From: Haloactinospora alba
Lineage (GTDB): Bacteria; Actinomycetota; Actinomycetes; Streptosporangiales; Streptosporangiaceae
Assembly: GCF_006717075.1 (NCBI RefSeq)
Contig: NZ_VFQC01000001.1
Coordinates: forward strand, 186,001-250,000
DNA length: 64,000 bases
Reading direction: 5' to 3'
This document shows, one piece after another, positions 17,502-25,010 of this stretch. Both the position numbers and the translations under genes were made by a program. How positions within the stretch are numbered: position 1 is the stretch's first letter; each line of letters opens with the position of its first letter. The notes under the pieces are model-generated. The model had not been told where the DNA came from. It was given only the letters and a program-made list of their open reading frames with translations, and made no database searches.

Positions 17502-18476
17502 GTGACCGGGATGAAGTCTCCGGGACAGAAGATGCTCATGCTGTTCTCCGGGCGTACCCACCCGGAGCTGGCCGACCAGGTGGCCGAACAGCTCGGTATC
17601 GATGTCGCACCGACGAAGTTCGAGGACTTCGCCAACGGTGAGACCTACGTGCGTTTCCTGGAGTCGGTACGCGGCAGTGACGCGTTCGTCCTGCAGAGCC
17701 ACGCCGACCCGATCAACGAGTCCATCATGGAGCAGCTCATCATGGTGGACGCGCTGAAGCGGGCCTCGGCCAAACGCATCACCGTGGTGACGCCGTTCCT
17801 GGGCTACGCGCGCCAGGACAAGAAGCACCGGGGGCGCGAGCCGATCTCCTCGCGCCTCATGACCGACCTGTTCCGCACCGCCGGCGCCGACCGGCTGATG
17901 GCCGTGGACCTGCACACCGACCAGATCCAGGGCTTCTTCGACGGGCCGGTGGACCACCTGGTCGCGCTGCCGCTGCTGTCGGACTACATGAAGGGGCGCG
18001 TGAGCAGCTCCGAGGCAACGGTGGTCTCCCCGGACGCGGGACGGGTGCGCACGGCCGACCGGTGGGCCGACCGGCTCAGCTCGCCGCTGGCGATCATCCA
18101 CAAGCGCCGCGACCCGGACGTGGCCAACCAGGTCAAGGTGCACGAGGTCGTGGGTGAGGTCGAGGGCCGCACCTGCATCCTGGTCGACGACATGATCGAC
18201 ACGGCCGGCACGATCGTGAAGGCGGCGGACGCGCTGGTCGAGCAGGGGGCCAAGGAGGTACTGGCCGCGGCGACCCACGGGGTGCTGTCCGGCCCGGCGG
18301 CCGAGCGGCTGCAGAACTCGCGCATCTCCGAGGTGGTGGTCACGAACTCCCTCCCGATCCTCGAGGAGCGGCAGTTCCCGAAGCTGACCCAGCTGTCGAT
18401 CGCTCCGCTGCTGGCTCGTGCGGTGAGCGAGGTCTTCAGCGACGGCTCGGTGACGAGCCTGTTCGAGGACCCCTGA
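17502..18476 (+). CDS. prs: Ribose-phosphate pyrophosphokinase
   Basis: PRPP synthetase transfers pyrophosphate from ATP to ribose-5-phosphate, feeding nucleotide, His and Trp synthesis. The 324-residue protein shows the class I motifs FANGETYVRFLESVRG, the flexible-loop region PFLGYARQDKKHRGREPISSRL with its catalytic Lys and Arg, DLHTDQIQGFFD, and the PRPP loop VLVDDMIDTAGT in the form ILVDDMIDTAGTI. GTG 17502 gives the start MTGMKSPGQKMLMLFSGR, which matches the length of actinobacterial relatives and has GGGGGA 8 nt upstream; ATG 17511 is the alternative. It lies between glmU and rplY. Confidence 0.96.
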   Translation: MTGMKSPGQKMLMLFSGRTHPELADQVAEQLGIDVAPTKFEDFANGETYVRFLESVRGSDAFVLQSHADPINESIMEQLIMVDALKRASAKRITVVTPFLGYARQDKKHRGREPISSRLMTDLFRTAGADRLMAVDLHTDQIQGFFDGPVDHLVALPLLSDYMKGRVSSSEATVVSPDAGRVRTADRWADRLSSPLAIIHKRRDPDVANQVKVHEVVGEVEGRTCILVDDMIDTAGTIVKAADALVEQGAKEVLAAATHGVLSGPAAERLQNSRISEVVVTNSLPILEERQFPKLTQLSIAPLLARAVSEVFSDGSVTSLFEDP

Positions 18477-18514
18477 CCCACCGGGGCCGTGTACGAAGCT
18501 GTCGGTGTAGCCCT

Positions 18515-18520
18515 TAGACT
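18515..18520 (+). promoter_or_regulatory. Candidate -10 element for rplY
   Basis: TAGACT fits the TANNNT pattern and lies about 190 nt before the rplY start. It would give a long 5' leader that contains the CRISPR-repeat-like hairpins at 18597-18697. Confidence 0.4.
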
Positions 18521-18596
18521 GGGTTGAGTCTCCCCGTGCCCTGTGGTGGCTACGGGCTCCGACACGCAGGAGCGTGTGGTCCGGCGTGGTGCGGTT

Positions 18597-18697
18597 GTGC
18601 GCCCTGTTTCCGCGGGGATGGTCCCGCGCGTTCTTCCCGCCCGCGCGGGATGTTGTTGTGCAGAAGTCGTGTTCCCCGGCAATGCGGGGATGATCCC
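18597..18697 (+). repeat. CRISPR-repeat-like sequences in the rplY leader
   Basis: Two 29-nt segments (18597-18625 and 18669-18697) resemble actinobacterial type I-E CRISPR repeats. The second has GTGTTCCCCG at its left and GCGGGGATGATCCC at its right, differing from a typical repeat mainly in the 3-nt centre. The first keeps GCGGGGATGGTCCC but has a degenerate left half. They are separated by 43 nt, not the 32 nt of the real array at 39.2 kb. That gap holds a third, shorter CCCGCCCGCGCGGG hairpin. The second repeat ends just before the GAGGAG of rplY. They could be relics of an array or leader hairpins that look alike by chance. Confidence 0.5.
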
Positions 18698-18710
18698 GAG
18701 GAGTTTTGTC

Positions 18711-19379
18711 GTGTCCGAGGTACGCATCGCGGCCGAACCGCGCACGGAATTCGGCAAGGGCGCCGCACGTCGCACCCGCCGCGCGGGGAAGGTGCCGGCC
18801 GTGCTCTACGGCCACGGCACTGAGCCCCGCCACATCTCCCTTCCCGGCCATGAGCTGATGATGGCGATGAAGACCCCGAACGTGCTGCTGCGTGTCGAGG
18901 GCGTGGACAAGAACAACCTTGTCCTGCCCAAGGAGGTGCAGCGCGACGACATCAAGGGCTTCCTCACCCACGTCGACCTCATCGTCGTGAAGAAGGGCGA
19001 GCGGGTGAACGTGGAGATCCCGGTGACACTCACCGGCGAGGTGCCCACCGACGGCGTGCTCAACCAGGAGCTTGTTCAGGTGGAGGTCGAGACCGAGGCC
19101 ACCCACATCCCGGAGGGTGTCAACTACGACATCTCCGAGCTCCCGGTCGGGACGCACGTCACGGCCGGTGACCTGAACCTGCCCGCCGGCACCACGCTGT
19201 CGGGCGACCCGGAGACCATCGTTCTCACGCTCTCCGGCGAGCAGGAGGCGGCCGTTCCGGAGGCCGAGACCGAGGAGGCCGAGGCCGAGTCCGAGGAAGC
19301 GGCAGCCGAGGCGAGCGGTGAGGCGTCCGAGTCCACCGAGGGGTCCGGGTCCTCCGGGTCCTCCGAGTCCTCCGAGTAA
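18711..19379 (+). CDS. rplY: 50S ribosomal protein L25/general stress protein Ctc
   Basis: L25 (CTC/TL5 type) binds 5S rRNA in the large ribosomal subunit. The 222-residue protein has the N-terminal 5S-binding domain (VRIAAEPRTEFGKGAARRTRRAGKVPAVLYGHG) and the C-terminal TL5 beta domain (VNVEIPVTLTGEVPTDGVLNQ through LSGDPETIVLTL). The final 40 residues are an acidic, Glu/Ser/Ala-rich tail common in actinobacterial Ctc proteins. GTG 18711 has GAGGAG about 7 nt upstream. Order prs-rplY-pth is conserved in actinobacteria. A hairpin with a short T run follows the gene. Confidence 0.96.
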   Translation: MSEVRIAAEPRTEFGKGAARRTRRAGKVPAVLYGHGTEPRHISLPGHELMMAMKTPNVLLRVEGVDKNNLVLPKEVQRDDIKGFLTHVDLIVVKKGERVNVEIPVTLTGEVPTDGVLNQELVQVEVETEATHIPEGVNYDISELPVGTHVTAGDLNLPAGTTLSGDPETIVLTLSGEQEAAVPEAETEEAEAESEEAAAEASGEASESTEGSGSSGSSESSE

Positions 19380-19410
19380 CCGCCGGACCGGATTTCGGTT
19401 TCGATGCGGA

Positions 19411-19450
19411 CGCGCGGCCTCCCACGGTGGTTGGGGGGCCGCGCGCGTTT
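19411..19450 (+). terminator. Terminator after rplY
   Basis: CGCGCGGCC (19411-19419) pairs with GGCCGCGCG (19437-19445); an inner CCCAC/GTGG pairing is possible and TTT follows at 19448-19450. It falls before the chosen pth start, which argues against the longer pth reading frame beginning at 19404. Confidence 0.6.
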
Positions 19451-19496
19451 CGGCCGGGGCGAGACACCCGGCCCCGATGCGGACGGGAGCGCGGAG

Positions 19497-20099
19497 GTGG
19501 CCCCCTCAGGGGAGAACGCGGGCGAAGCCCAGCGGTGGCTGGTCGCGGGGTTGGGCAATCCCGGCCCGAAGTACGCCGGGAACCGGCACAACATCGGTTT
19601 CATGGTGCTGGACGCGCTCGCGGAACAGTGCGGCGAGCGCTGGAAGCGGCACAAGACCAACGCACAGGTCGCCGAGGCGCGGCTCGAACAGCGGCCCGTC
19701 ATCCTGGCGAAGCCCCAGTCCTACATGAACCTCTCCGGCGGTCCGGTCGCCGGGCTGAGCAGGTTCTACCGCGTCCCGCTGGAGCGGATCGTGGTGGTGC
19801 ACGACGAACTGGACGTCGCCTACGGGGCACTGCGGTTGAAACGCGGCGGTGGCGGCGGCGGGCACAACGGCCTGCGTTCGCTGACCTCCTCGCTGGGCGG
19901 GCCGGACTACGTCCGGCTGCGGATGGGGATCGGCCGCCCGCCCGGCCGGACGGACGTCGCCGCCTACGTTCTCTCGGACTTCTCCACCGCGGAACGCAAG
20001 GAACTCGCGCTCACCGTCGAGCGCGGCACCGACGCGGTGCGGACCGTGTTGGCTCAGGGTTTGGAGAAAGCCCAGCACGTGTATCACACTGTGTCGTGA
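19497..20099 (+). CDS. pth: Peptidyl-tRNA hydrolase
   Basis: Pth releases tRNA from peptidyl-tRNAs that drop off the ribosome. The 200-residue protein has the start [22 protein letters not shown] with the catalytic His, [10 protein letters not shown] with its Asn, [11 protein letters not shown] with the catalytic Asp, and [13 protein letters not shown] with the second Asn. GTG 19497 gives the family's usual length and has GGGAG 7 nt upstream. Reading from ATG 19404 would add 31 unrelated residues encoded by the rplY terminator hairpin. Confidence 0.95.
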   Translation: MAPSGENAGEAQRWLVAGLGNPGPKYAGNRHNIGFMVLDALAEQCGERWKRHKTNAQVAEARLEQRPVILAKPQSYMNLSGGPVAGLSRFYRVPLERIVVVHDELDVAYGALRLKRGGGGGGHNGLRSLTSSLGGPDYVRLRMGIGRPPGRTDVAAYVLSDFSTAERKELALTVERGTDAVRTVLAQGLEKAQHVYHTVS

Positions 20100-20435
20100 T
20101 CCAATTCAGCGCGCCGCGCGGCGGCGACCGCCCCACGACACCGACCCCACCGGGTAGGCGGGCGGTTCCGGCTCGGCGGGCGCGGGTGGTGCGGCCTCCG
20201 GGGCCACCACAGGCCCGGACGCCGGGCGGCGCACGCTGCCGCTTCGGACCGGTCCGTCGGTGGAACGTGTCCCGGGCGCCGTCGTGGGCGGGCGCGCCGG
20301 AACGCGGCCCGGCCGCCGGGACCCGAGTGTTCGGGTCCGCGTAACGTGGGAAGCTGGCCGCCGTTCCCGAACGTCCGAGTCGCGTGCGGTGGGCATGGTC
20401 AGCGTCAGTCCGTGGGCGGGAGCATACTGAGTCCG
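20100..20435. other. Intergenic region between pth and cysQ
   Basis: No gene is supported in these 336 bp, which are extremely GC-rich. The only regulatory candidate is CATACT at 20423-20428, exactly 7 nt before the cysQ GTG. This suggests a leaderless cysQ transcript, as there is no Shine-Dalgarno. Confidence 0.4.
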
Positions 20436-21227
20436 GTGAACAACATCCGAAACGATCATGAGGTGGCACGCGATCTCGCGACCGAAGCGGGCCAGCAGCT
20501 GCTCAAGCTGCGGGCGAAGCACGGCTTCGACGAGCCCGAGGTGTTGCGTACGCTCGGTGACCGAACCTCGCACGAGTTCCTCTTCTCCGCGCTGGGCCGG
20601 CTGCGCCCCAGCGACCCGGTGCTCTCCGAGGAGGGGGCCGACAACGAGGCGCGGCTGGAGTCCCAGCGGGTGTGGATCATCGATCCGCTCGACGGCACGC
20701 GGGAGTTCTCCGAGTCGGGCCGCACCGACTGGGCGGTGCACGTCGCCCTGTGGGAGAACGGTGAACTGACCGCGGGCGCGGTCGCCCTGCCGGCGCAGGG
20801 GAGCACACTGTCGACGGTGGACCCGCCGTGGCTGCCCGAGGAGCGGCCCGCCGGGCAGCGCTTGCGGATCACCGCCAGCCGGACGCGTTCTCCCGAGTTC
20901 GTCCAGCGCATGTCCACACAGCTCGGGGCCGAGGTGGTCCCGATGGGCTCGGCCGGTGCGAAGATCTGTGCCGTGCTGCTGGGAATCGCCGACATCTACG
21001 TGCACGCCGGCGGGCAGTACGAGTGGGACAGCGCGGCGCCGGTGGCCGTCGCTCGGGAGGCGGGTCTGCACGCCTCGCGGATCGACGGGTCGAGGCTGAC
21101 CTACAACGGGGAAGAGCCCTGGCTACCCGATATTCTGGTATGTCGACCGGAATTGTCGGGCATGTTGTTGGCAAGTATCCGCGATGTCGCGGATCGGGAC
21201 GGCGCGGGGCCCCACTCGGGAGAGTGA
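20436..21227 (+). CDS. cysQ: 3'(2'),5'-bisphosphate nucleotidase (CysQ)
   Basis: CysQ removes the 3'-phosphate of PAP or PAPS, recycling the by-product of sulfotransferase and PAPS reductase reactions. It is a Li-sensitive, Mg-dependent phosphatase of the inositol monophosphatase fold. The 263-residue protein shows LSEEGADN with a metal-ligand Glu, the signature WIIDPLDGTREFSESG (about residues 84-99), and the C-terminal YEWDSAAPVAVAREAG. It sits directly before cysD and cysN, which fits control of PAPS levels in sulfate assimilation. The GTG at 20436 lacks a Shine-Dalgarno but has a well-placed -10 element for a leaderless mRNA. Confidence 0.93.
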   Translation: MNNIRNDHEVARDLATEAGQQLLKLRAKHGFDEPEVLRTLGDRTSHEFLFSALGRLRPSDPVLSEEGADNEARLESQRVWIIDPLDGTREFSESGRTDWAVHVALWENGELTAGAVALPAQGSTLSTVDPPWLPEERPAGQRLRITASRTRSPEFVQRMSTQLGAEVVPMGSAGAKICAVLLGIADIYVHAGGQYEWDSAAPVAVAREAGLHASRIDGSRLTYNGEEPWLPDILVCRPELSGMLLASIRDVADRDGAGPHSGE

Positions 21228-21269
21228 CAGCACCCTCGCGATAAGGCGCCGGGACACAGAGGCGAATTT

Positions 21270-22202
21270 ATGGATCAGACCGATACACCAGTGAAGGGGA
21301 ACTACCAGCTCTCGCAGCTGGACGTTCTCGAGTCAGAAGCGATCTTCATCATGCGCGAGGTCGCCTCGGAGTTCGAGCGGCCGGTGCTGCTGTTCTCCGG
21401 CGGCAAGGACTCCCTGGTGATGCTGCGCTTGGCGGAGAAGGCGTTCTGGCCGGGGGCGATCCCGTTCCCCGTGATGCACGTCGACACGGGGCACAACTTC
21501 GAGGAGGTCATGGAGTTCCGGGACCGCCGCCTCGCTGAGGCGGGCGTGGAGCTGGTCGTGGCCTCGGTACAGGAGCAGATCGACGCGGGCAAGGTCACCG
21601 AACCGACCGGACGCTCGGCCGGACGCAACCGGTTGCAGACCCCGGCGCTGCTGGAGGCGCTGGAGAAGCACCGGTTCGACGCCGTGTTCGGCGGGGCCCG
21701 GCGGGACGAGGAGAAGGCCCGCGCCAAGGAGCGGGTGTTCTCCTTCCGGGACGAGTTCGGTCAGTGGGACCCCAAGGGGCAGCGGCCCGAGCTGTGGAAC
21801 ACGTTCAACACCCGGATCAAGCCGGGGGAGCACATGCGGGTCTTCCCCCTGTCCAACTGGACCGAGCTGGACATATGGGGTTATATCGCCCGGGAGCGGC
21901 TGGAGCTGCCCTCGATCTACTACGCCCACAAACGCCAGGTGTTCGAGCGTGACGGCATCCTCCTGGCCGACCACCCGGTGACCCAGCGCGGTGCGGACGA
22001 GGAAGCGTTCGAGGCGACGGTGCGCTACCGCACCGTCGGGGACATCTCCTGCACCGGAGCTGTCCGCTCCACCGCCGTCGAGCTGGATGACATCATCGCC
22101 GAGATCGCGGCCACCCGGGTCACCGAGCGCGGTCAGACCCGGGCCGACGACCGCTCCAGCGAGGCGGCGATGGAAGACCGCAAACGCGAGGGCTACTTCT
22201 GA
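21270..22202 (+). CDS. cysD: Sulfate adenylyltransferase subunit 2
   Basis: CysD is the catalytic small subunit of the GTP-driven ATP sulfurylase that makes APS from sulfate and ATP. The 310-residue protein belongs to the PP-loop ATPases; the motif LLFSGGKDSLVMLRLAEKAF is at about residues 40-59. Other family blocks are PFPVMHVDTGHNFEEVMEFRD, GGARRDEEKARAKER, VFPLSNWTELDIW and RYRTVGDISCTGAV. The C-terminus (SEAAMEDRKREGYF) is typical. A GAGG element precedes ATG 21270. cysN lies 156 bp downstream. Confidence 0.97.
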   Translation: MDQTDTPVKGNYQLSQLDVLESEAIFIMREVASEFERPVLLFSGGKDSLVMLRLAEKAFWPGAIPFPVMHVDTGHNFEEVMEFRDRRLAEAGVELVVASVQEQIDAGKVTEPTGRSAGRNRLQTPALLEALEKHRFDAVFGGARRDEEKARAKERVFSFRDEFGQWDPKGQRPELWNTFNTRIKPGEHMRVFPLSNWTELDIWGYIARERLELPSIYYAHKRQVFERDGILLADHPVTQRGADEEAFEATVRYRTVGDISCTGAVRSTAVELDDIIAEIAATRVTERGQTRADDRSSEAAMEDRKREGYF

Positions 22203-22358
22203 TCCAGGCGCGGGTAGTAGCGGGTACAACGCCCGTACCGGGGCGCGCCGGCGAGCCACGCGCGAACGTGCCGGCGGCCCGCCCCGTCCCCGGGACGCCT
22301 CCGGACACCGCTGCCTCACGCGACCGTTTCCACCGCCACCGTTTTGGGACACCTGCAC

Positions 22359-23627
22359 ATGAGTACTGACATTCTGCGGTTCGCAACAGCCGGATCCGTC
22401 GACGACGGCAAGAGCACACTGATCGGCCGGCTGCTCTACGACTCCAAGTCCATCTTCGAGGACCAGCTCGACGCGGTCGAGCGGACCAGCCGCGGCCGCG
22501 GCGAGGAACAGGCCAACCTGGCACTGCTCACGGACGGGCTGCGCGCCGAGCGTGAGCAGGGGATCACGATCGACGTCGCCTACCGGTACTTCGCGACGCC
22601 GCGCCGCACGTTCATCATCGCCGACACGCCCGGCCACGTCCAGTACACCCGCAACATGGTCACCGGGGCGTCCACCTCGGACCTTGCGGTCATCCTGATC
22701 GACGCCCGCAACGGGCTGCAGGAGCAGAGCCGCAGGCACGCCTTCCTCGCCTCGCTGCTCCAGGTGCCGCACCTGGTGCTGGCGGTCAACAAGATGGACC
22801 TCGTGGACTACTCCCAGGAGCGGTTCGAGGAGATCCAGCGGGAGTTCTCCGAGTTCGCCGCGAAGCTGGACGTCAACGACCTGACGTTCGTTCCGATCTC
22901 GGCGCTGCACGGCGACAACGTGGTGGAGCGTTCGCTGAACATGCCGTGGTACGAGGGGCCGTCCCTCCTCCACCTCCTGGAGAACGTCCACATCGCCTCC
23001 GACCGCAACCTCATCGACGTGCGGTTCCCGGTGCAGTACGTCGTCCGGCCGCACAAGGCCGACAACCCGGAGCTGCACGACTTCCGCGGCTACTCCGGCC
23101 GGGTGGCCGGCGGCGTCCTCAAACCGGGCGACGAGGTGACACACCTGCCGTCGGACCTGAACACCCGGATCAAGCGGATCGTGACCGCGGACGGGGACGT
23201 CGACGAGGCCTTCCCGCCGATGTCGGTGACGCTGCTGCTCGAGGACGACATCGACGTCTCGCGCGGTGACATGATCTGCAGGCCGCACAACAGGCCGCGC
23301 TCCGCCCAGAACGTCGACGCGATGATCTCGTGGATGTCCCCGGGCCGGACGCTGACGCCGCGGTCCAAACTGCTGGTCAAGCACACCACCCGCACGGCCA
23401 AGGTGATGGTGCGCGACCTGTACTACCGGTTGGACGTCAACACGCTGCACCGCGACGAGGAGGCCGCCGAGCTGGGACTCAACGAGATCGGCCGGGTGAG
23501 CCTGCGTTCCGCCGACCCGCTGTTCGTCGACGAGTACCGCGACAACCGGCTCACCGGCGGGTTCATCCTCATCGACCCGGACACCAACGAGACCGTGGGT
23601 GCCGGGATGGTCGTGGACGCCGAGTGA
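22359..23627 (+). CDS. cysN: Sulfate adenylyltransferase subunit 1 (GTPase)
   Basis: CysN is an EF-Tu-like GTPase that couples GTP hydrolysis to APS formation by CysD. The 422-residue protein shows G1 SVDDGKSTLIGRLLYD (about residues 11-26), G2/switch I REQGITIDVAYRYF, G3 DTPGHVQYTRNM and G4 NKMD. Two beta-barrel domains follow. It ends without an APS kinase domain, unlike CysNC fusions; that activity is supplied by a separate gene at 29.0 kb. ATG 22359 opens the conserved STDILRFATAGSVDDGKST start. Confidence 0.97.
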   Translation: MSTDILRFATAGSVDDGKSTLIGRLLYDSKSIFEDQLDAVERTSRGRGEEQANLALLTDGLRAEREQGITIDVAYRYFATPRRTFIIADTPGHVQYTRNMVTGASTSDLAVILIDARNGLQEQSRRHAFLASLLQVPHLVLAVNKMDLVDYSQERFEEIQREFSEFAAKLDVNDLTFVPISALHGDNVVERSLNMPWYEGPSLLHLLENVHIASDRNLIDVRFPVQYVVRPHKADNPELHDFRGYSGRVAGGVLKPGDEVTHLPSDLNTRIKRIVTADGDVDEAFPPMSVTLLLEDDIDVSRGDMICRPHNRPRSAQNVDAMISWMSPGRTLTPRSKLLVKHTTRTAKVMVRDLYYRLDVNTLHRDEEAAELGLNEIGRVSLRSADPLFVDEYRDNRLTGGFILIDPDTNETVGAGMVVDAE

Positions 23628-23667
23628 GAGCTGTCCCGCCGGGCGGACCGGCGGGACAGCGGGACCG

Positions 23668-24765
23668 TCACTGGATACGGTCGGACATCTGGGGTTCGGT
23701 CTCCTGCCCGTGGGTGAACGCCTCACGGCTCACCCGCTCCACCCCGGTGCTCAGCGCGTCCAGTACCGGCCGCACCGCGGCGTTCTGCGTCGCCGAGCTG
23801 CCCAGCAGCGCTGACGCTCCGGTCGACAGGGCGTCGGCACCGAGGTCGTAGGCCGACCGGGGCACCTCCATCATGTCGGCGTAGGTGTCGGACAGCGCCA
23901 GCCGCAGGAACGCCGGAACGGCACCCTCCAGGCCCGGGGGCATGTAGGACTCGTAGAGGTCGATGCACTCCCGGGTCAGCAGCACGCCCTCGTCGCTGCG
24001 GGCCCACTCCCGGTCCCGCGCCTCGTCCCACAGGTTCTTGGCCTCGGCGCGGCTCGCGGGCATGTACGCGTCCGGGATGCCGAGGAAGTGCCCGACGACG
24101 CGCCAGGCGTAGTAGAACCCGTCGGCCTCGCGCTCTGTGACCGACACTCCGATACGCTCCATCGCGTCCAGCGCGCCGACGGAGAACACGACGGCGGCCC
24201 CGGCGGTGTAGAGCTGGGAGACCGGGGCGCCGTCCCGCTGGGTGTCCCACTCGCCGGAGCGGCGGTGGAGCTCCCGGATCGCCGCGTGGACGAGGCGGAC
24301 CTTCTGGCAGGTGGGGACGAGCTTGGAGCGGTCGGTGAACGCGTCCTCGTCCCCCATGCCCATGAACAGCCGCGTCGACTGGGAGAGGCGCCGGTGCGGC
24401 TGCTGCGAGAGCTGGTGGGTGGACAGCAGCGTCTTCGCGCCGACGGGGGAGAGGTAGGTACCCACCAGCCCGGCCGTCGCCTGGATGGCCGAGGCCGCGA
24501 GGTGGTGGTGCTGGAAGAACTCGGCGATGTCGTCCAGCCGCTGGGACTCCATCCAGTCGGGGAAGCTCCGGGTCTTCTCCAGGTAGTCGGCCAGGACCGG
24601 CGGGGCCTGGGAGGGGACGTCCTGGTCGGCCGCGCCGAACTCCCGGAACAGTTCGTTGACGCTGTTGACCTGGCCGTTGTCCAGGAGTTCCCGGACGACG
24701 GCGTCAGCGTCCGGGTCACCGGCGTGTTTGAGGTCGGTGAGGTAGTCGTCGTAGGTGAGGGCCAA
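23668..24765 (-). CDS. DUF2236 / MpaB-family oxygenase-like protein
   Basis: This family includes the fungal MpaB' oxygenase and the heme-dependent rubber oxygenase Lcp. The 365-residue protein is soluble-looking. It has the conserved block QKVRLVHAAIRE (about residues 155-166), which corresponds to the Arg/His-rich motif of the family. GVSVTEREADGFYYAWRVVGHFLGIP follows, resembling the second conserved block. An N-terminal region rich in acidic residues precedes HHHLAASAIQATAGLVGTYL. A His near the motif could ligate heme, but this cannot be confirmed by eye. The start is TTG 24765 with AAGGAG 6 nt upstream. The substrate is unknown. Confidence 0.75.
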   Translation of the reverse strand: MALTYDDYLTDLKHAGDPDADAVVRELLDNGQVNSVNELFREFGAADQDVPSQAPPVLADYLEKTRSFPDWMESQRLDDIAEFFQHHHLAASAIQATAGLVGTYLSPVGAKTLLSTHQLSQQPHRRLSQSTRLFMGMGDEDAFTDRSKLVPTCQKVRLVHAAIRELHRRSGEWDTQRDGAPVSQLYTAGAAVVFSVGALDAMERIGVSVTEREADGFYYAWRVVGHFLGIPDAYMPASRAEAKNLWDEARDREWARSDEGVLLTRECIDLYESYMPPGLEGAVPAFLRLALSDTYADMMEVPRSAYDLGADALSTGASALLGSSATQNAAVRPVLDALSTGVERVSREAFTHGQETEPQMSDRIQ

Positions 24766-25010
24766 CTCCGGCTCCTTACGTTTCGCTGCGAGGCGCTGGC
24801 GCCCGCGCGGACGCTCCGTCCGGTCCCGCTGGGGAGGGCGGTGAGGAACACGCCCGGCGCGAAGACACGTTCAATCGCCAGAAGACTACAATACGTGTTT
24901 CCCGTCTGCGGCGCGTTCCGCCGAATCCACCGCGGGAACGGTTCACCCGGTGCGCGGACGTGACGCGCTGCGGCAGCGGTGGCTGGCCCCGCCGACGGGC
25001 CACGGCCGGG

